A stretch of 64,000 nt of DNA from V1-33 sp964523105 (GCA_964523105.1 CAZFZN010000027.1:40239-104238); one strand, 5' to 3'. Positions 51,501 to 60,355 are shown, counted from the first letter of the stretch. The notes: a model not told the origin generated them from the sequence alone. Numbers and translations are program-made.

Positions 51501-53059
51501 GCGACCGGGACGACTTCAGGCGCATCATGGCCATGTGCGCGTCGTTCGATTCACCACCGGCCGCGCTCTATGCGAACACCTTTGCCGCGATCGACACCGA
51601 GAGCTGGATGCGCGTGCTGGCCATGAATGCGCTGACCGGCCTGCTCGACACCTATAACATGGGCCTCGCGCACAATATCATGTTCTACGCCCGCCCGTCG
51701 GACGGACGTATCGTGCTCATGCCGTGGGATCAGGACCACAGTTTCTACTCCGCTACGAATGCAAACATCTTCGGTATGGGCACGCATCGCGTCAGGGACA
51801 TCATCAATCTGCCGCAGAACCGCCGGCTCTTCTGCAAGCACCTGCTCGATCTTTGCGAGACAGGCTTCCGCAACGACTACCTCGATCCGTTCATCTCCGC
51901 GCTCTGCACCGCCGCGCAGCGTCCTGGTTACATCTACAACTTCAAAACCTGGGTGCAGAACCGCCGTGCCTACGTGCTGGGACAAATCGCGGCACAGCAT
52001 CCGGCGGTCGCGTTTTCTCTCACCACCAACGGCGGCAACGACTTCACCGTGTCCGGCGCTTCGACCCTGATGACGGGCAGCGGCTGGGTGGATGTGCACG
52101 CCATCCGGCTCGACAACACCGGCGAACTGCTGCCGGTGACATGGACCGGCGGAAATACATGGCAGGTCACGGTGCCGCTGGCGGGAGGCGTGAACGCCAT
52201 CAGCCTGACTGCTTTGACCAAAAGCGGTGCGACCGCCGGCAGCGACTCGATCAATATTACCAACAACGGCCCGGAGGCGGCGTCCGCGGCGAACATCGTG
52301 CTCAGCGAAATTCACTATCATCCGCCGGATCCGGACGGCGCGACGCTCGAATTCATCGAACTGCACAACATCGGTCCGCGCACCGCCGATTTCACCAGCT
52401 GCGCCTTCACGGCGGGCGTGAACTTCACGTTCCCGGCCGGATTCTCCGTCGCTCCCGGCGGTTATGCTCTCGTGGTGCAGAACACCGCGGCATTCACCGC
52501 CCGCTACGGCGCCGGGTTGCCCGTGGCCGGCGAATGGTCCGCGACGACACGCCTCAGCAACGGCGGCGACCGCATCACGCTGCAGGGTGCCGGCGGGGCG
52601 CTGATCCGGGACTTCAGCTATGACGATGCCGCACCCTGGCCGGTGGCGGCGGATGGCGGCGGGCCGTCGCTCGTGCTGATTTCCCCGGCAACCAACCCCG
52701 ACCACGCGCTCGCCGCCAGCTGGCGCGCCAGCACCAGTGCCGGCGGCAGCCCCGGCGCCGGCGATCCCGCACCGCCGGCACCATTCAACGAGCCGCTTGT
52801 CAGGATGGAGGACGCTCTGCTCTCCGCTCCGCGGGTCGCCCTCTCCGCCGGCGCCGTGGAAATCCACTGGACGGAGACACCCGGACTCAAGAACGCCTCA
52901 CTGATTCCGGAAATCAGCAGAGACTTGCAGCACTGGGAGAATAACGCCGCGCTCCTGAACGTGGAAATACTCTCCGATGCACCTGATGGCAGGAGGATGC
53001 TCGCACGCCCTGACATGACCCGGGGCGCCCTGTTCTTTCGCCTCCGTCTGAGCCGCTGA
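48563..53059 (+). CDS. Very large secreted CotH/lamin-tail-domain protein
   Basis: 1498 residues with a signal peptide (MRLSPLLLSALAAARAAAA). Three lamin-tail-like domains are seen at about 22-150 (FNEIAWNPAAGQPEWIELHN), 345-480 (VVINEIHYHNRPQY, EFIELHNPGG) and 1245-1395 (LSEIHYHPPDPDGATLEFIELHN). Between them are a carbohydrate-binding-like module (QVIQNGSFESD), an Ig-like domain (VRVGADISDPDGIAEVTLFYRLDGG) and a CotH-like kinase region (about 860-1130) with YKQELIYF, SYRFTYLLQNHSDRDD and the acidic motif VLMPWDQDHSF near residue 1053. It ends with the short FFRLRLSR module seen in other secreted proteins here. CotH proteins phosphorylate surface proteins in spore formers; activity here is inferred. 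Confidence 0.88.
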   Translation: MRLSPLLLSALAAARAAAAPDCVITFNEIAWNPAAGQPEWIELHNQFSIPVDIGGWTLTGGMAFAIPDGTVMAPGACLVISATAGSPPGALGPFTGILDNAGDELRLNKRDGRLMDRVDYSNGGAWPALSPGFTMAKSWPLSASEPAANWLVSAQSGGTPGAENFTAPAGGAASPPAQRIAFNAGSQWKVAPSGTPAAGWTLFHYQDSTWTYGAGILGSADVAGTPPATLLPARAEYYFRRGFAVPPGLENAEVLLTGKLRGEAWIYIDGVEVAHAPAQDGPLNRVLTLPSLPAGGHLLAVKLAVAAGDAGAGWDAALALATPDTSLPPPPAAVSGPVVINEIHYHNRPQYRDSVSGTPYQENGTEFIELHNPGGAEVDLAGWRLTDAVSYTFPAGTNLPAGGFLVVNQSQWDGSLSNGGERVRLRHASGDLIDEVNYADGGRWPDDADGGGSSMELIDPRADNARAENWAASIEPPQPWQTVTYRAPGTEPPGTNNPDTWREFLLGMLDAGTVLVDDVSVIEDPDGAPVQVIQNGSFESDTIGSAPQKWRCLGTHKLSTVIANPDGPGKVLRLVATGQLEHTYNNCSTTFGGNRVINTTKTYEISFKAKWVSGSPQLNSRLYLNRCARTTILNQPAATGTPGTVNSRRIANAGPSFDRLQHSPVIPAATQAVRVGADISDPDGIAEVTLFYRLDGGPWQQTGMAGGNGGRFTGIIPGQADGAVVQFYVQAVDGAGAAAVFPAGGAESRALFRTGDGGGAAQAVRTQVRCLMLRADADALHHPLHGVSNFRWGCTLIDGGREVYYDAGVHLRAAPYGRNGPRAGWNIRTGPHQPFRGVHNTIVIDGAFNMARGDGTGWLENTIGPSVNEMLYQVIANRAGDMGASYDDICWFQAPLPGYDRLAQLKLARFNDSYLDSIYEGGEADGSLYKQELIYFPTATVDGNPESLKNPYNNVRDLDIRSLGPAVDSYRFTYLLQNHSDRDDFRRIMAMCASFDSPPAALYANTFAAIDTESWMRVLAMNALTGLLDTYNMGLAHNIMFYARPSDGRIVLMPWDQDHSFYSATNANIFGMGTHRVRDIINLPQNRRLFCKHLLDLCETGFRNDYLDPFISALCTAAQRPGYIYNFKTWVQNRRAYVLGQIAAQHPAVAFSLTTNGGNDFTVSGASTLMTGSGWVDVHAIRLDNTGELLPVTWTGGNTWQVTVPLAGGVNAISLTALTKSGATAGSDSINITNNGPEAASAANIVLSEIHYHPPDPDGATLEFIELHNIGPRTADFTSCAFTAGVNFTFPAGFSVAPGGYALVVQNTAAFTARYGAGLPVAGEWSATTRLSNGGDRITLQGAGGALIRDFSYDDAAPWPVAADGGGPSLVLISPATNPDHALAASWRASTSAGGSPGAGDPAPPAPFNEPLVRMEDALLSAPRVALSAGAVEIHWTETPGLKNASLIPEISRDLQHWENNAALLNVEILSDAPDGRRMLARPDMTRGALFFRLRLSR

Positions 53060-53074
53060 TTCTGTTATTCCGTC

Positions 53075-55564
53075 ATGCACCGCATCCTTTTCGTTTTCCT
53101 TCTGCCGCTGCTGGCCCGCGGCGCCTCGTTTGTGGCCAATCCCAGCTTCGAGCTGAATTACAATCCCGCCTTCCCCGGCTACAGTGCCATCAACAACTGG
53201 ACCGGCGGCAGCGGAGTGAATCAAAGCACCGGTCCGTTTCACAACCCCGGCACGCCCTTTCCGGACGGCGTGCGGGCCGGATTTCAGCAGGGCTCGGGCA
53301 CCCTGAGTCAAGCCATCAGCGGCCTCACTCCTGGCAAACGCTACTGGATTCAATTCTACTACGACGCGCGCAACTGCTGCGGGGGCACGATCGATCTCGG
53401 CGTGCAGTGGAACGGGGCCGAACTCGCCTCCCTTCCGAACGTTACGGCCAGCACCGGGGGCGCGCCCTACAAATTCCGCAATGTCCCGTTCGAAGCCGCA
53501 GCCGCGGGCGGCACGCTCTCGTTCGTGACCACGGCGGCGGGCGACGCGACGTTGAATTACGATGCCGTGACCATCGTGCAGCGCGACACCGGCAACGCTG
53601 TGCTGGCAAATCCCGGTTTTGAAGCCGGCGGCGACTCCGCGATTTCTCCCGTCGCCGGCTGGACCATCACGGGCACCGCCGGCATCAACCGCAGCCCGTC
53701 GGGTCTTTATGCCAACAACGGCGCCGCGCCGGAGCAGGATCACGTCATTTATCTGCGGAATCAGAACTCGATGATCAGTCAGGCCGTCAGCGGTCTGGTC
53801 CCGGGCGAAATTTATACCATTCACGCCGCCGTCAATGCGCGCACCGGAAACACTCCCGTACTGCGCATCCGCGCCGCAGGCAGTGTGCTTTCCGAAACCG
53901 CCGTTACCCCGGTCGGCGGCGCGGCGCCCTACACCGTCAGGTCGGTCAACTTCACGGCCTCCGCCGCCACCGTCGTGATCGATTTCGCCCAGACGGCGGC
54001 CGGCGATCAGACCGTGCTGCTCGACGACATCCGCGTCACCGGACTCGTGCAGGAGCCGCTGCCCTGCCTCGGGCTGTCTCCTGTGCAGATGGAACTCCGG
54101 CCCGGCGTGCAGGGGCAGTTGAATGTGACCGTACCCGCGCAGTTGCTCGCCTTTCCCCCGCCCGGCGGCGTGCAGGTGACCATTCGCAGCCCCAATCCGC
54201 TCGTCGCGCGCATCCCCGCGGGAATCGATGACATCATCACCCTGACATGGGCGCAGGGCGACGCCCTGACCAAATCCTTTCTCATCGACGGCGTGAACAC
54301 CGGCTCGGTGAACCTCGAGGTGCTGAACTCCGCCACGCTGTGCGTGGACCGCACGGTCAGCGTGAGCGTCACCACGCAGTATGTCAGGAATCCGAGCTTT
54401 GACATCGATGCCCAGCCCGCTGCTCCGGGCTACGGCGCGATCACCGCGTGGGACAGCAACTCGCCGCTCACCGGACTCAACCGCGCGGGGCAGCCGTTTC
54501 TCGACAACGGCGCCGTGCCCGACGGACTCCAGGCCGCGTTTCTGCAGGGCAATGCCGTGCTCAGTCAGCAGATCGCCGGACTCGTGCCCGGCAGCGGTTA
54601 CTGGCTCCAGCTGCGCTACAATGCCCGCACCGGCGGAAGCGTCAGCGCCGTGGTGCGCTTTGCCGGAAATCAGATCGCCGCCGTGCCGCCCGTGATGCCG
54701 GCGGGAGGCGCGAATCCCTTTTACAGCCTCAGCGTGCCTTTCACGCCGGCCGGCAGTGCGGGACTGCTGGAAATCGAATCCACCGTCACCGGCGACGCCA
54801 CGCTGCTGCTCGACGCCGTCAGCATCGTGCCGCGCACGCCAGGCGAAATTGTCCTGCAAAACCCGGGCTTCGACGCCTCCGCGCGCGTCCCCGTCTGGCC
54901 GGGCTACCTGGGCGGCCGGCCCGTGTCAGGCTGGACCTACACCGGCGGCGCGGGTCTCAACTCCGACGGCGCCGGACCGTTCACCGACAACGGCGACGCG
55001 CCGGACCAGGAGATGGTTTGCTTTCTGCAGCAGGTCGGTTCGGTCGGCCAAACGGTCAGCGGCCTCACTCCCGGCGCCACCTACACGCTGAGTTTCGCCG
55101 TCAATGCCCGCAGCGCCGGCTGGACCGCGCCGGGGCTGCCCTACCGGGTCAACTTCGGCGCCGCGCAGCTCTTCAGTGAAGTGCTCGCACCTGTCGGAGC
55201 CGGACCCTATCCGCGCCGTTACATCGTATTCAATGCCCCCGCCGCCGCCGGCGACCTGCGCTTCTTTTCCGACAGCAGCACCGGCGACCGGTCGCTCCTG
55301 CTCGATGACATCCGCCTCATCCCCGGCAACGCCGACCCCGGCCAGGCCCCGGTGGATCTCAGCAGCACAATTTTCGGCGGCAATGCTCTGCGCCTCGCGT
55401 GGCGTTCCAGTGCTCCGCCCGGCATGGTGCTCGAGTGGTCGCTGATCACGGTTCCCGGCTCATGGCTGCCCGTCACCTCGCCGCCCGTCATCGAAGGCGA
55501 TGAATACACCGTCTATGAAGCGATGGACGATGCGCGGCGGTTTTACCGTTTGCGGCGGCCCTGA
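53075..55564 (+). CDS. Secreted protein with four NPSFE-type modules
   Basis: 829 residues, signal peptide MHRILFVFLLPLLARG. Four related modules begin NPSFE, NPGFE, NPSFD and NPGFD (about 19-170, 176-325, 438-600, 605-770), with recurring GW, LSQxISGLxPGxxY, YNAR/NAR and LLLDDIR strands. Module 1 has ARNCCGG, matching the PEP-CTERM protein on the other side of the CotH gene. A Calx-beta/Ig-like linker lies at about 330-435. The end (LRLAWRSSAPPGMVLEWS..., FYRLRRP) is the verrucomicrobial-type C-terminal module; no PEP-CTERM. It starts 15 bp after the CotH gene, so the two form an operon. Confidence 0.82.
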   Translation: MHRILFVFLLPLLARGASFVANPSFELNYNPAFPGYSAINNWTGGSGVNQSTGPFHNPGTPFPDGVRAGFQQGSGTLSQAISGLTPGKRYWIQFYYDARNCCGGTIDLGVQWNGAELASLPNVTASTGGAPYKFRNVPFEAAAAGGTLSFVTTAAGDATLNYDAVTIVQRDTGNAVLANPGFEAGGDSAISPVAGWTITGTAGINRSPSGLYANNGAAPEQDHVIYLRNQNSMISQAVSGLVPGEIYTIHAAVNARTGNTPVLRIRAAGSVLSETAVTPVGGAAPYTVRSVNFTASAATVVIDFAQTAAGDQTVLLDDIRVTGLVQEPLPCLGLSPVQMELRPGVQGQLNVTVPAQLLAFPPPGGVQVTIRSPNPLVARIPAGIDDIITLTWAQGDALTKSFLIDGVNTGSVNLEVLNSATLCVDRTVSVSVTTQYVRNPSFDIDAQPAAPGYGAITAWDSNSPLTGLNRAGQPFLDNGAVPDGLQAAFLQGNAVLSQQIAGLVPGSGYWLQLRYNARTGGSVSAVVRFAGNQIAAVPPVMPAGGANPFYSLSVPFTPAGSAGLLEIESTVTGDATLLLDAVSIVPRTPGEIVLQNPGFDASARVPVWPGYLGGRPVSGWTYTGGAGLNSDGAGPFTDNGDAPDQEMVCFLQQVGSVGQTVSGLTPGATYTLSFAVNARSAGWTAPGLPYRVNFGAAQLFSEVLAPVGAGPYPRRYIVFNAPAAAGDLRFFSDSSTGDRSLLLDDIRLIPGNADPGQAPVDLSSTIFGGNALRLAWRSSAPPGMVLEWSLITVPGSWLPVTSPPVIEGDEYTVYEAMDDARRFYRLRRP

Positions 55565-55636
55565 GCAGCGGAGCCTCCCAACGCGGATGCACATCCAGCT
55601 TGCAGGGCAAATCTCCGGGATGGTAAGCGAGGGAAT

Positions 55637-56923
55637 ATGAGTCCACTGACAGCCTGGCGAAGCCTCGACAAAAATCAGAAACGCTCCGGCCTGGCCGGCT
55701 GGCTGGGCTGGATGTTCGACGGACTGGATCTGCATCTCTACACGCTGGTGGCAGGCACCTTCGTGATGACGCTGCTGCTGTCGAATCCGCACTACTCGGC
55801 CATGTCCGGGGACGACCTGAAAGCCGCGGTGGATCAAAAGGGCAGCATCATCCAGGCGGCGTTCCTGGCAGGCTGGGCGCTGGGCGGGGCGTTCTTCGGC
55901 ATCTTCGGTGACAAATTGGGGCGCAGCCGCACTCTCGTCCTGACCATTCTCTGCTATTCCGTGTTCTGCGGCCTGTCCTCCTTCGCGCAGAACTGGTGGC
56001 AGCTCATGATCTGCCGCTTCCTCAGCGCGCTCGGCATCGGCGGAGAATGGGCCGTCGGCGCCGCCCTCATCAGTGAAACGCTTCCGAAATCATGGCGCCC
56101 GTGGCTCGCGGGGATTCTGCAGTGCGGAGTCAATATCGGCATTCTCATCGCCTGCGGCGTCGGCCTCATCTGGGCAGGCTTCTCACTCGACCCGCGGTGG
56201 ATCTTCCTGGTGGGCATGGCTCCGGCTTTGATCACGCTGTGGATCCGACGCGCCGTGCCGGAGCCGGAGGAATGGCACACGGCGCAGCGCGTCACCGGAC
56301 CGAAGCCGCGCATTCCGGACCTCTTCGCCCGCGGCCTGCGCAGCACCACGTGGCGCGCGCTCTCCATCTGCGCCCTCGGGCTGACGGCCCACTGGGCTTT
56401 CATGTTCTGGCAGCAGAGTTTCATCCGCCGGCATCCGGAAGTGGCCGCAGGGGGACTCGATGCACAAAACGCCGCCGTCGCGTGGGTCCTCGCCCTCATT
56501 GTGGGCAGTTCCATTCTCGGAAATTTTCTCGCCAGCTGGCTGGCGGTGAAATGGGGTTATGCCCGTGCGCTGACGGCGATGGCGACGCTCTACGGCGCGG
56601 CCATGTGGACGTGCTTTGCCTTCACCTGGAGCTACACCGCCGTACTGTGGTGGTTCGCGCTCATCGGGCTGTGTCAGGGCCTGTTTGGACTCTTCACCAT
56701 GTGCCTGCCGCCGATGTTCCCCACTTTGCTGCGCACCACCGGCGCGGGGTTCTGCTATAACATCGGACGCCTCGCCGCCGCCGGCGGCACCGTTTTCTTC
56801 GGCATCTTCAACAAGCCCGGCGACGTCAGTCACGCGCTCTACTGGGCCAGTCTGCTCTTCATTCCCACGGCGCTGCTTTGCCTGTGGCTTCCGCCGTCGC
56901 GGGAGGACGCCGCACTGAATTGA
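55637..56923 (+). CDS. MFS transporter
   Basis: 428 residues with 12 predicted membrane helices. The loop 2-3 signature GIFGDKLGRSRTLVL is intact, helix 4/5 has RFLSALGIGGEWAVGAALISETLPKSWR, a signature of sugar and aromatic-acid type MFS members, and FPTLLRTTGAGFCYNIGRLAAAGG lies in the second half. Cytoplasmic membrane symporter of an organic acid or sugar; substrate unknown. It lies 72 bp after the secreted protein gene on the same strand. Confidence 0.92.
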   Translation: MSPLTAWRSLDKNQKRSGLAGWLGWMFDGLDLHLYTLVAGTFVMTLLLSNPHYSAMSGDDLKAAVDQKGSIIQAAFLAGWALGGAFFGIFGDKLGRSRTLVLTILCYSVFCGLSSFAQNWWQLMICRFLSALGIGGEWAVGAALISETLPKSWRPWLAGILQCGVNIGILIACGVGLIWAGFSLDPRWIFLVGMAPALITLWIRRAVPEPEEWHTAQRVTGPKPRIPDLFARGLRSTTWRALSICALGLTAHWAFMFWQQSFIRRHPEVAAGGLDAQNAAVAWVLALIVGSSILGNFLASWLAVKWGYARALTAMATLYGAAMWTCFAFTWSYTAVLWWFALIGLCQGLFGLFTMCLPPMFPTLLRTTGAGFCYNIGRLAAAGGTVFFGIFNKPGDVSHALYWASLLFIPTALLCLWLPPSREDAALN

Positions 56924-56980
56924 CAGGCGGGGCCGGTCTTTTCTTGCCACACCGCCGGCCGGCGGCTTTGATGGCCGCGC

Positions 56981-58384
56981 ATGAATATCACCTTCCACGG
57001 CGCCGCCGGCACGACCACCGGGTCACAGCATCTCATTGAAATCAACGGCCGGCGCGTCCTGCTCGACTGCGGGCTCTATCAGGGACACCGCGAGGAAGCC
57101 TACGACCGGAACCGCCATTTTCCGTTCGAGCCCTCGCAAATCGACGCTGTGGTGCTGAGTCATGCGCACATCGACCACTGCGGCAATTTGCCCAATCTGG
57201 TGAAGCAGGGATTCCGCGGCAACATCTACACCACGCCGGCCACGCGCGACCTTTGTCAGATCATGCTCGCGGACTCCGCGCGCATCCAGGTGGCGGACGT
57301 GGAATACGTGAACCGCAAACGCGCCCGCAAAGGGCTCAAGCCCTTTACCCCGCTCTACGACGAACGCGAGGCGGAGAAGTGCATGCGGCAGTTCGTCACC
57401 GTGGACTATCACCGCCCCATGATCGTCGCGGACGGCATGACGGTTCAGTTCATCGACGCCGGACACATTCTCGGCAGCGCGCAGGTGGTGATCGACCTGC
57501 ATGAACAGAGCACCGGCTGGAAAAAGCGCCTGCTCTTCAGCGGGGACGTGGGTCGCGGCAACAACGACCTCCTGCGCGATCCGGAAATCGCGGAAAACGT
57601 GGACGCCGTCATCATGGAAAGCACCTACGGCGGCCGCGAACACGAGCTGAACACCGGCGCACGCGAAACCATCTGCCGCATTCTCGATGAAGCCCTGCGC
57701 AACCACGGTCGCGTCATCATTCCCGCCTTCGCCGTCGAGCGCACGCAGCAGGTGCTCGTGGTGCTGCACGACCTGCTGGAGCAGAACTGCATCCCCGACG
57801 TGCCGGTGTATGTGGACAGTCCGCTGGCGGTGAGTGCCACGGAAATCTTCCGCCTGCATCCGGAGTGCTTCAACGAGGAGATATACGAAGCGCTGTTCGT
57901 GAAGCAGAACCCGTTCGGTTTCGAGGGGCTCCACATGGTGCGGCAGGCCAAAGACAGCATGAAGCTCAACGACGTCGAGGGACCGGTGATCATCGTCGCC
58001 GCCTCCGGCATGTGTGAGGCCGGCCGCGTCGTGCACCACCTGCACAACCACATCAACGATCCCAAAACGACCGTGCTCTTCGTGGGCTACTGCGCCGAAA
58101 ACACGCTGGGGTGGAAGCTGCGCAACGGGCACAGGGAGGTGAACATCTTCGGCGAACCTCACAAAGTCCGCGCGAAAATCGAAATGCTCGACAGCTTCTC
58201 CGGCCACGCCGACCACAGCGAACTGCTCGACTGGTTCAGCCGCATCACCGGTCCGAAAAAACAGGTGTGGCTCGTGCATGGCGAACCGGAACGCAGCGCT
58301 GCGCTGCGCGAGGCGATGAAGCCCCGGTTTTCGGCGAGCGAAATCACCGTCGCCGAAATGGGCATGCAGGTGACGATGCAGTGA
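56981..58384 (+). CDS. Beta-CASP metallo-beta-lactamase-fold RNase (CPSF73/RNase J-like)
   Basis: 467 residues. The MBL zinc motif SHAHIDHCGN gives H61, H63, D65 and H66. INGRRVLLDCGLYQG, FIDAGHILGSAQV, FSGDVGRGNNDLL and MESTYGGREH follow. The beta-CASP part has VIIPAFAVERTQQVLVVLHDLL, VYVDSPLAVSATEIF and IIVAASGMCEAGRVVHHLHNH, and the C-terminal part has FSGHADHSELLDWF and the RNA-specificity strand VWLVHGEPERSAALREAM. This is the bacterial YSH1/CPSF73-like family of putative RNA exo/endonucleases. Start ATG 56981 gives the usual MNITFHGAAGTTTGS. Confidence 0.95.
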   Translation: MNITFHGAAGTTTGSQHLIEINGRRVLLDCGLYQGHREEAYDRNRHFPFEPSQIDAVVLSHAHIDHCGNLPNLVKQGFRGNIYTTPATRDLCQIMLADSARIQVADVEYVNRKRARKGLKPFTPLYDEREAEKCMRQFVTVDYHRPMIVADGMTVQFIDAGHILGSAQVVIDLHEQSTGWKKRLLFSGDVGRGNNDLLRDPEIAENVDAVIMESTYGGREHELNTGARETICRILDEALRNHGRVIIPAFAVERTQQVLVVLHDLLEQNCIPDVPVYVDSPLAVSATEIFRLHPECFNEEIYEALFVKQNPFGFEGLHMVRQAKDSMKLNDVEGPVIIVAASGMCEAGRVVHHLHNHINDPKTTVLFVGYCAENTLGWKLRNGHREVNIFGEPHKVRAKIEMLDSFSGHADHSELLDWFSRITGPKKQVWLVHGEPERSAALREAMKPRFSASEITVAEMGMQVTMQ

Positions 58385-58877
58385 GAGCCGGGGCCGGTGC
58401 GGCCGGCGAATGCAGCGCTGCCATGCTGTCGGGCTGGCGGTGTCCACCCTGGCAATCTGCGCGTCAATCAGGGGCGGGCCGGCGCCATGCCCGTGTTGCT
58501 GCCGGCAATCGCGATTCACCCCAGCCCGGCGGAGCCGGAACCAATGAGTGCGCAGCACCGTGGACTGCGGAGACTTGTCTCCGCCTTCCGCGCCGCCGCT
58601 AGCGGCCAGCCGGGCAAGCGCAGCGATGCGGCGCGGAGCCAGGGCGATGAGAGCAGGGCGCACCGGAAGCACCGCCCCGTCGGCAAGCCTCCGCAGCCGA
58701 AGGCGGAGACAAGTCTCCGCAGTCCAAAGCGGCTGCGCCGCATTATCGTCGAAATCGTTGACCACTTTTCGCTGCCCCGCCCCGTTGTGCGTGCTGGATA
58801 AGCGGGGTGAGTCCACCGGAGGCGGGTTAGCCGGAGGCAAACCCCGCCCCACTTTCCTGCCATCCCCGCTCTCAGGT
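58385..58877. other. 493-bp intergenic region holding an inverted-repeat element
   Basis: No convincing gene. 58385-58560 shows nothing recognisable, 58561-58726 is the inverted-repeat element annotated separately, and 58800-58860 has a short repeated motif (ACCGGAGGCGGGTTAGCC then GGAGGCAAACC). Open frames crossing this region on both strands translate the repeat and look non-coding. Confidence 0.6.
58561..58726. repeat. MITE/REP-like element with perfect 28-bp inverted ends
   Basis: 58561-58588 and 58699-58726 are perfect reverse complements over 28 bp, separated by 110 bp of GC-rich sequence. Each end is internally palindromic (GCGGAGAC-TT-GTCTCCGC and its complement), so the unit is a pair of short hairpins in inverted orientation, like the element at nuoD but with a different sequence. 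No transposase inside. Confidence 0.8.
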
Positions 58878-59831
58878 TTACGCCTTCGTATCCCGCGCCG
58901 GAAAGCGCATGACCCGCCGCGGCTCGCGGCCGTAGCCGGTGACCTCCATGCGATCAGGAAAAATATCCACCCGGGCGTAACTGTTCTGTTTGGTGTCCAC
59001 CATGCCGCGGAAATTGAGAAAGTGCACCCCGTGCCGCGCGGCGTAGTTGCCGTCGTGATTGTGTCCGTTCCACCATGCCGCGACGACGTCTTCGTACTCC
59101 CACACCACCGCCAGCACGTCGTCTCCGTCCCACAGCGAGTGCGCATCCACCGGCAGCAGCGGATAGTGGCAGCAGAGCACGGCGCGCTCGCCCGCGGTGC
59201 GCGCGGCGGCGAGTTCCGACTTCAGCCATGCGATTTGCTTCACTCCAAGCCCGCCGCTGTAGGTGGCGAGTTTGCGTTTCGATGCTTTCAGATAATCCTG
59301 CGCCGCTTTGAGTTCCGCCGCGCCCGGCGGCCATGCGAAGGTGCTGAGCTGATTGCCGTCGAGCATCACAATGCGCCAGCCGTTCTTCACGAAGGAATAG
59401 TGCGGCGCCTGCATGCCCAGCAGCGAGGGCACCCTCGTCTTCAGCTGCGCTGCGATGTCATAGTCGTGATTCCCCGCGACATGATAGAGGGGGACCGCGG
59501 CCCGGGCAAAAAGCGGCATCACGGTGTCGAAGCTCTTCACGTCGCGGTCCACGGCGTCGCCGAGATGGACCATGAAATCGAGATCGTTCATCGCATTGAG
59601 GTGCCCGATGGCGTCGGCGAGTTTTTTCGGCGACTCGCAGTAGAGCCGCTTGCTGTTCGGCGGCGTGGGGATGTCGGCGTACTGGCAATCCGTCATCACC
59701 CCCACGCTGAGCGCCGGACTGCCCGGCTTCCTGTCTGCGGCACGCGCGGCACCGGCCACCACGCCTGCGCCCAGCAGACGGAGAAACTGCGCGCGGTTCA
59801 CTTTCGAGGGTGCAGCAGGCGCGCGTCTCAT
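58878..59831 (-). CDS. Exported calcineurin-like metallophosphatase
   Basis: 317 residues with a leader (NRAQFLRLLGAGVVAGAARA). All five metallophosphoesterase motifs are present: MTDCQYAD, MVHLGDAVD, VAGNHDYD, CCHYPL and WNGHNHDGNY. The pattern resembles ADP-ribose/CDP-alcohol phosphohydrolase-like enzymes (ADPRibase-Mn type), though the substrate is not certain. It lies 2 bp downstream of the DUF3127 gene, so the two are cotranscribed. Confidence 0.9.
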   Translation of the reverse strand: MRRAPAAPSKVNRAQFLRLLGAGVVAGAARAADRKPGSPALSVGVMTDCQYADIPTPPNSKRLYCESPKKLADAIGHLNAMNDLDFMVHLGDAVDRDVKSFDTVMPLFARAAVPLYHVAGNHDYDIAAQLKTRVPSLLGMQAPHYSFVKNGWRIVMLDGNQLSTFAWPPGAAELKAAQDYLKASKRKLATYSGGLGVKQIAWLKSELAAARTAGERAVLCCHYPLLPVDAHSLWDGDDVLAVVWEYEDVVAAWWNGHNHDGNYAARHGVHFLNFRGMVDTKQNSYARVDIFPDRMEVTGYGREPRRVMRFPARDTKA

Positions 59832-59833
59832 GG

Positions 59834-60355
59834 CTAGAAATCAATATCGTCCTCGTGACCTCCACCGCGCTTGCCGCCGCCGCGGTACTCCTCGCGGCGT
59901 CCGCCGCCGCGGCGCTCGTCGTCCCAATCCTTGCGCCCGCCACCGCCGCCGCCGCGGTCATCGCCCCAGTCGCGTTTTCCGCCGCGGTCGCGCTGGCCTC
60001 CGCCTCCGCCATCCTGCCGCGGCGGGCGGTCCTGACGCGGCGGAGCACTGGAGCGCGGAGCATTCGATTCGCCGCCGCCGTCGCTTCCGTCCGCGGCATG
60101 AATGCGCCATGCCTGCACCGTGACGTAATACCGTCCGTTGTGCTCGTTGCCCCGGAGATCGAAGCCGATCTTCACCTTCTGACCCACCTTATAGCGGTCC
60201 AGCAGCGAGGTCTTGTCCTTCACGACCTCCATCTTGATGTCCTGCGGATACTTTTCGTCACCGATGGTCACCACGAATTCACGCTTGGTGAATCCGCTCC
60301 CAAAGGTCTGCGTGTCCATGATGAGCTTGATGGTGCCTTCGACTTCGAATGCCAT
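59834..60355 (-). CDS. DUF3127 protein with Gly/Arg/Asp-rich tail
   Basis: 173 residues. Residues 1-95 match DUF3127, an OB-like fold of about 85 residues (FEVEGTIKLIMDTQTFGSGFTKREFVVT, YPQDIKMEVVKDKTSLLDRYKVGQKVKIGFDLRGNEHNGRYYVTVQAWRI). The remaining 75 residues are low-complexity with RGG-, GGGGG- and RRD-like patches ending in HEDDIDF, reminiscent of the acidic tip of single-strand-binding proteins. A nucleic-acid role is inferred. ATG at 60355 was chosen over 60496 by the domain start. Cotranscribed with the metallophosphatase. Confidence 0.83.
   Translation of the reverse strand: MAFEVEGTIKLIMDTQTFGSGFTKREFVVTIGDEKYPQDIKMEVVKDKTSLLDRYKVGQKVKIGFDLRGNEHNGRYYVTVQAWRIHAADGSDGGGESNAPRSSAPPRQDRPPRQDGGGGGQRDRGGKRDWGDDRGGGGGGRKDWDDERRGGGRREEYRGGGKRGGGHEDDIDF

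Noticed and set aside
58548..59837. Plus-strand frame of 429 codons through the inverted-repeat element
   Set aside because: It translates the repeat element and then the antisense of the metallophosphatase gene.
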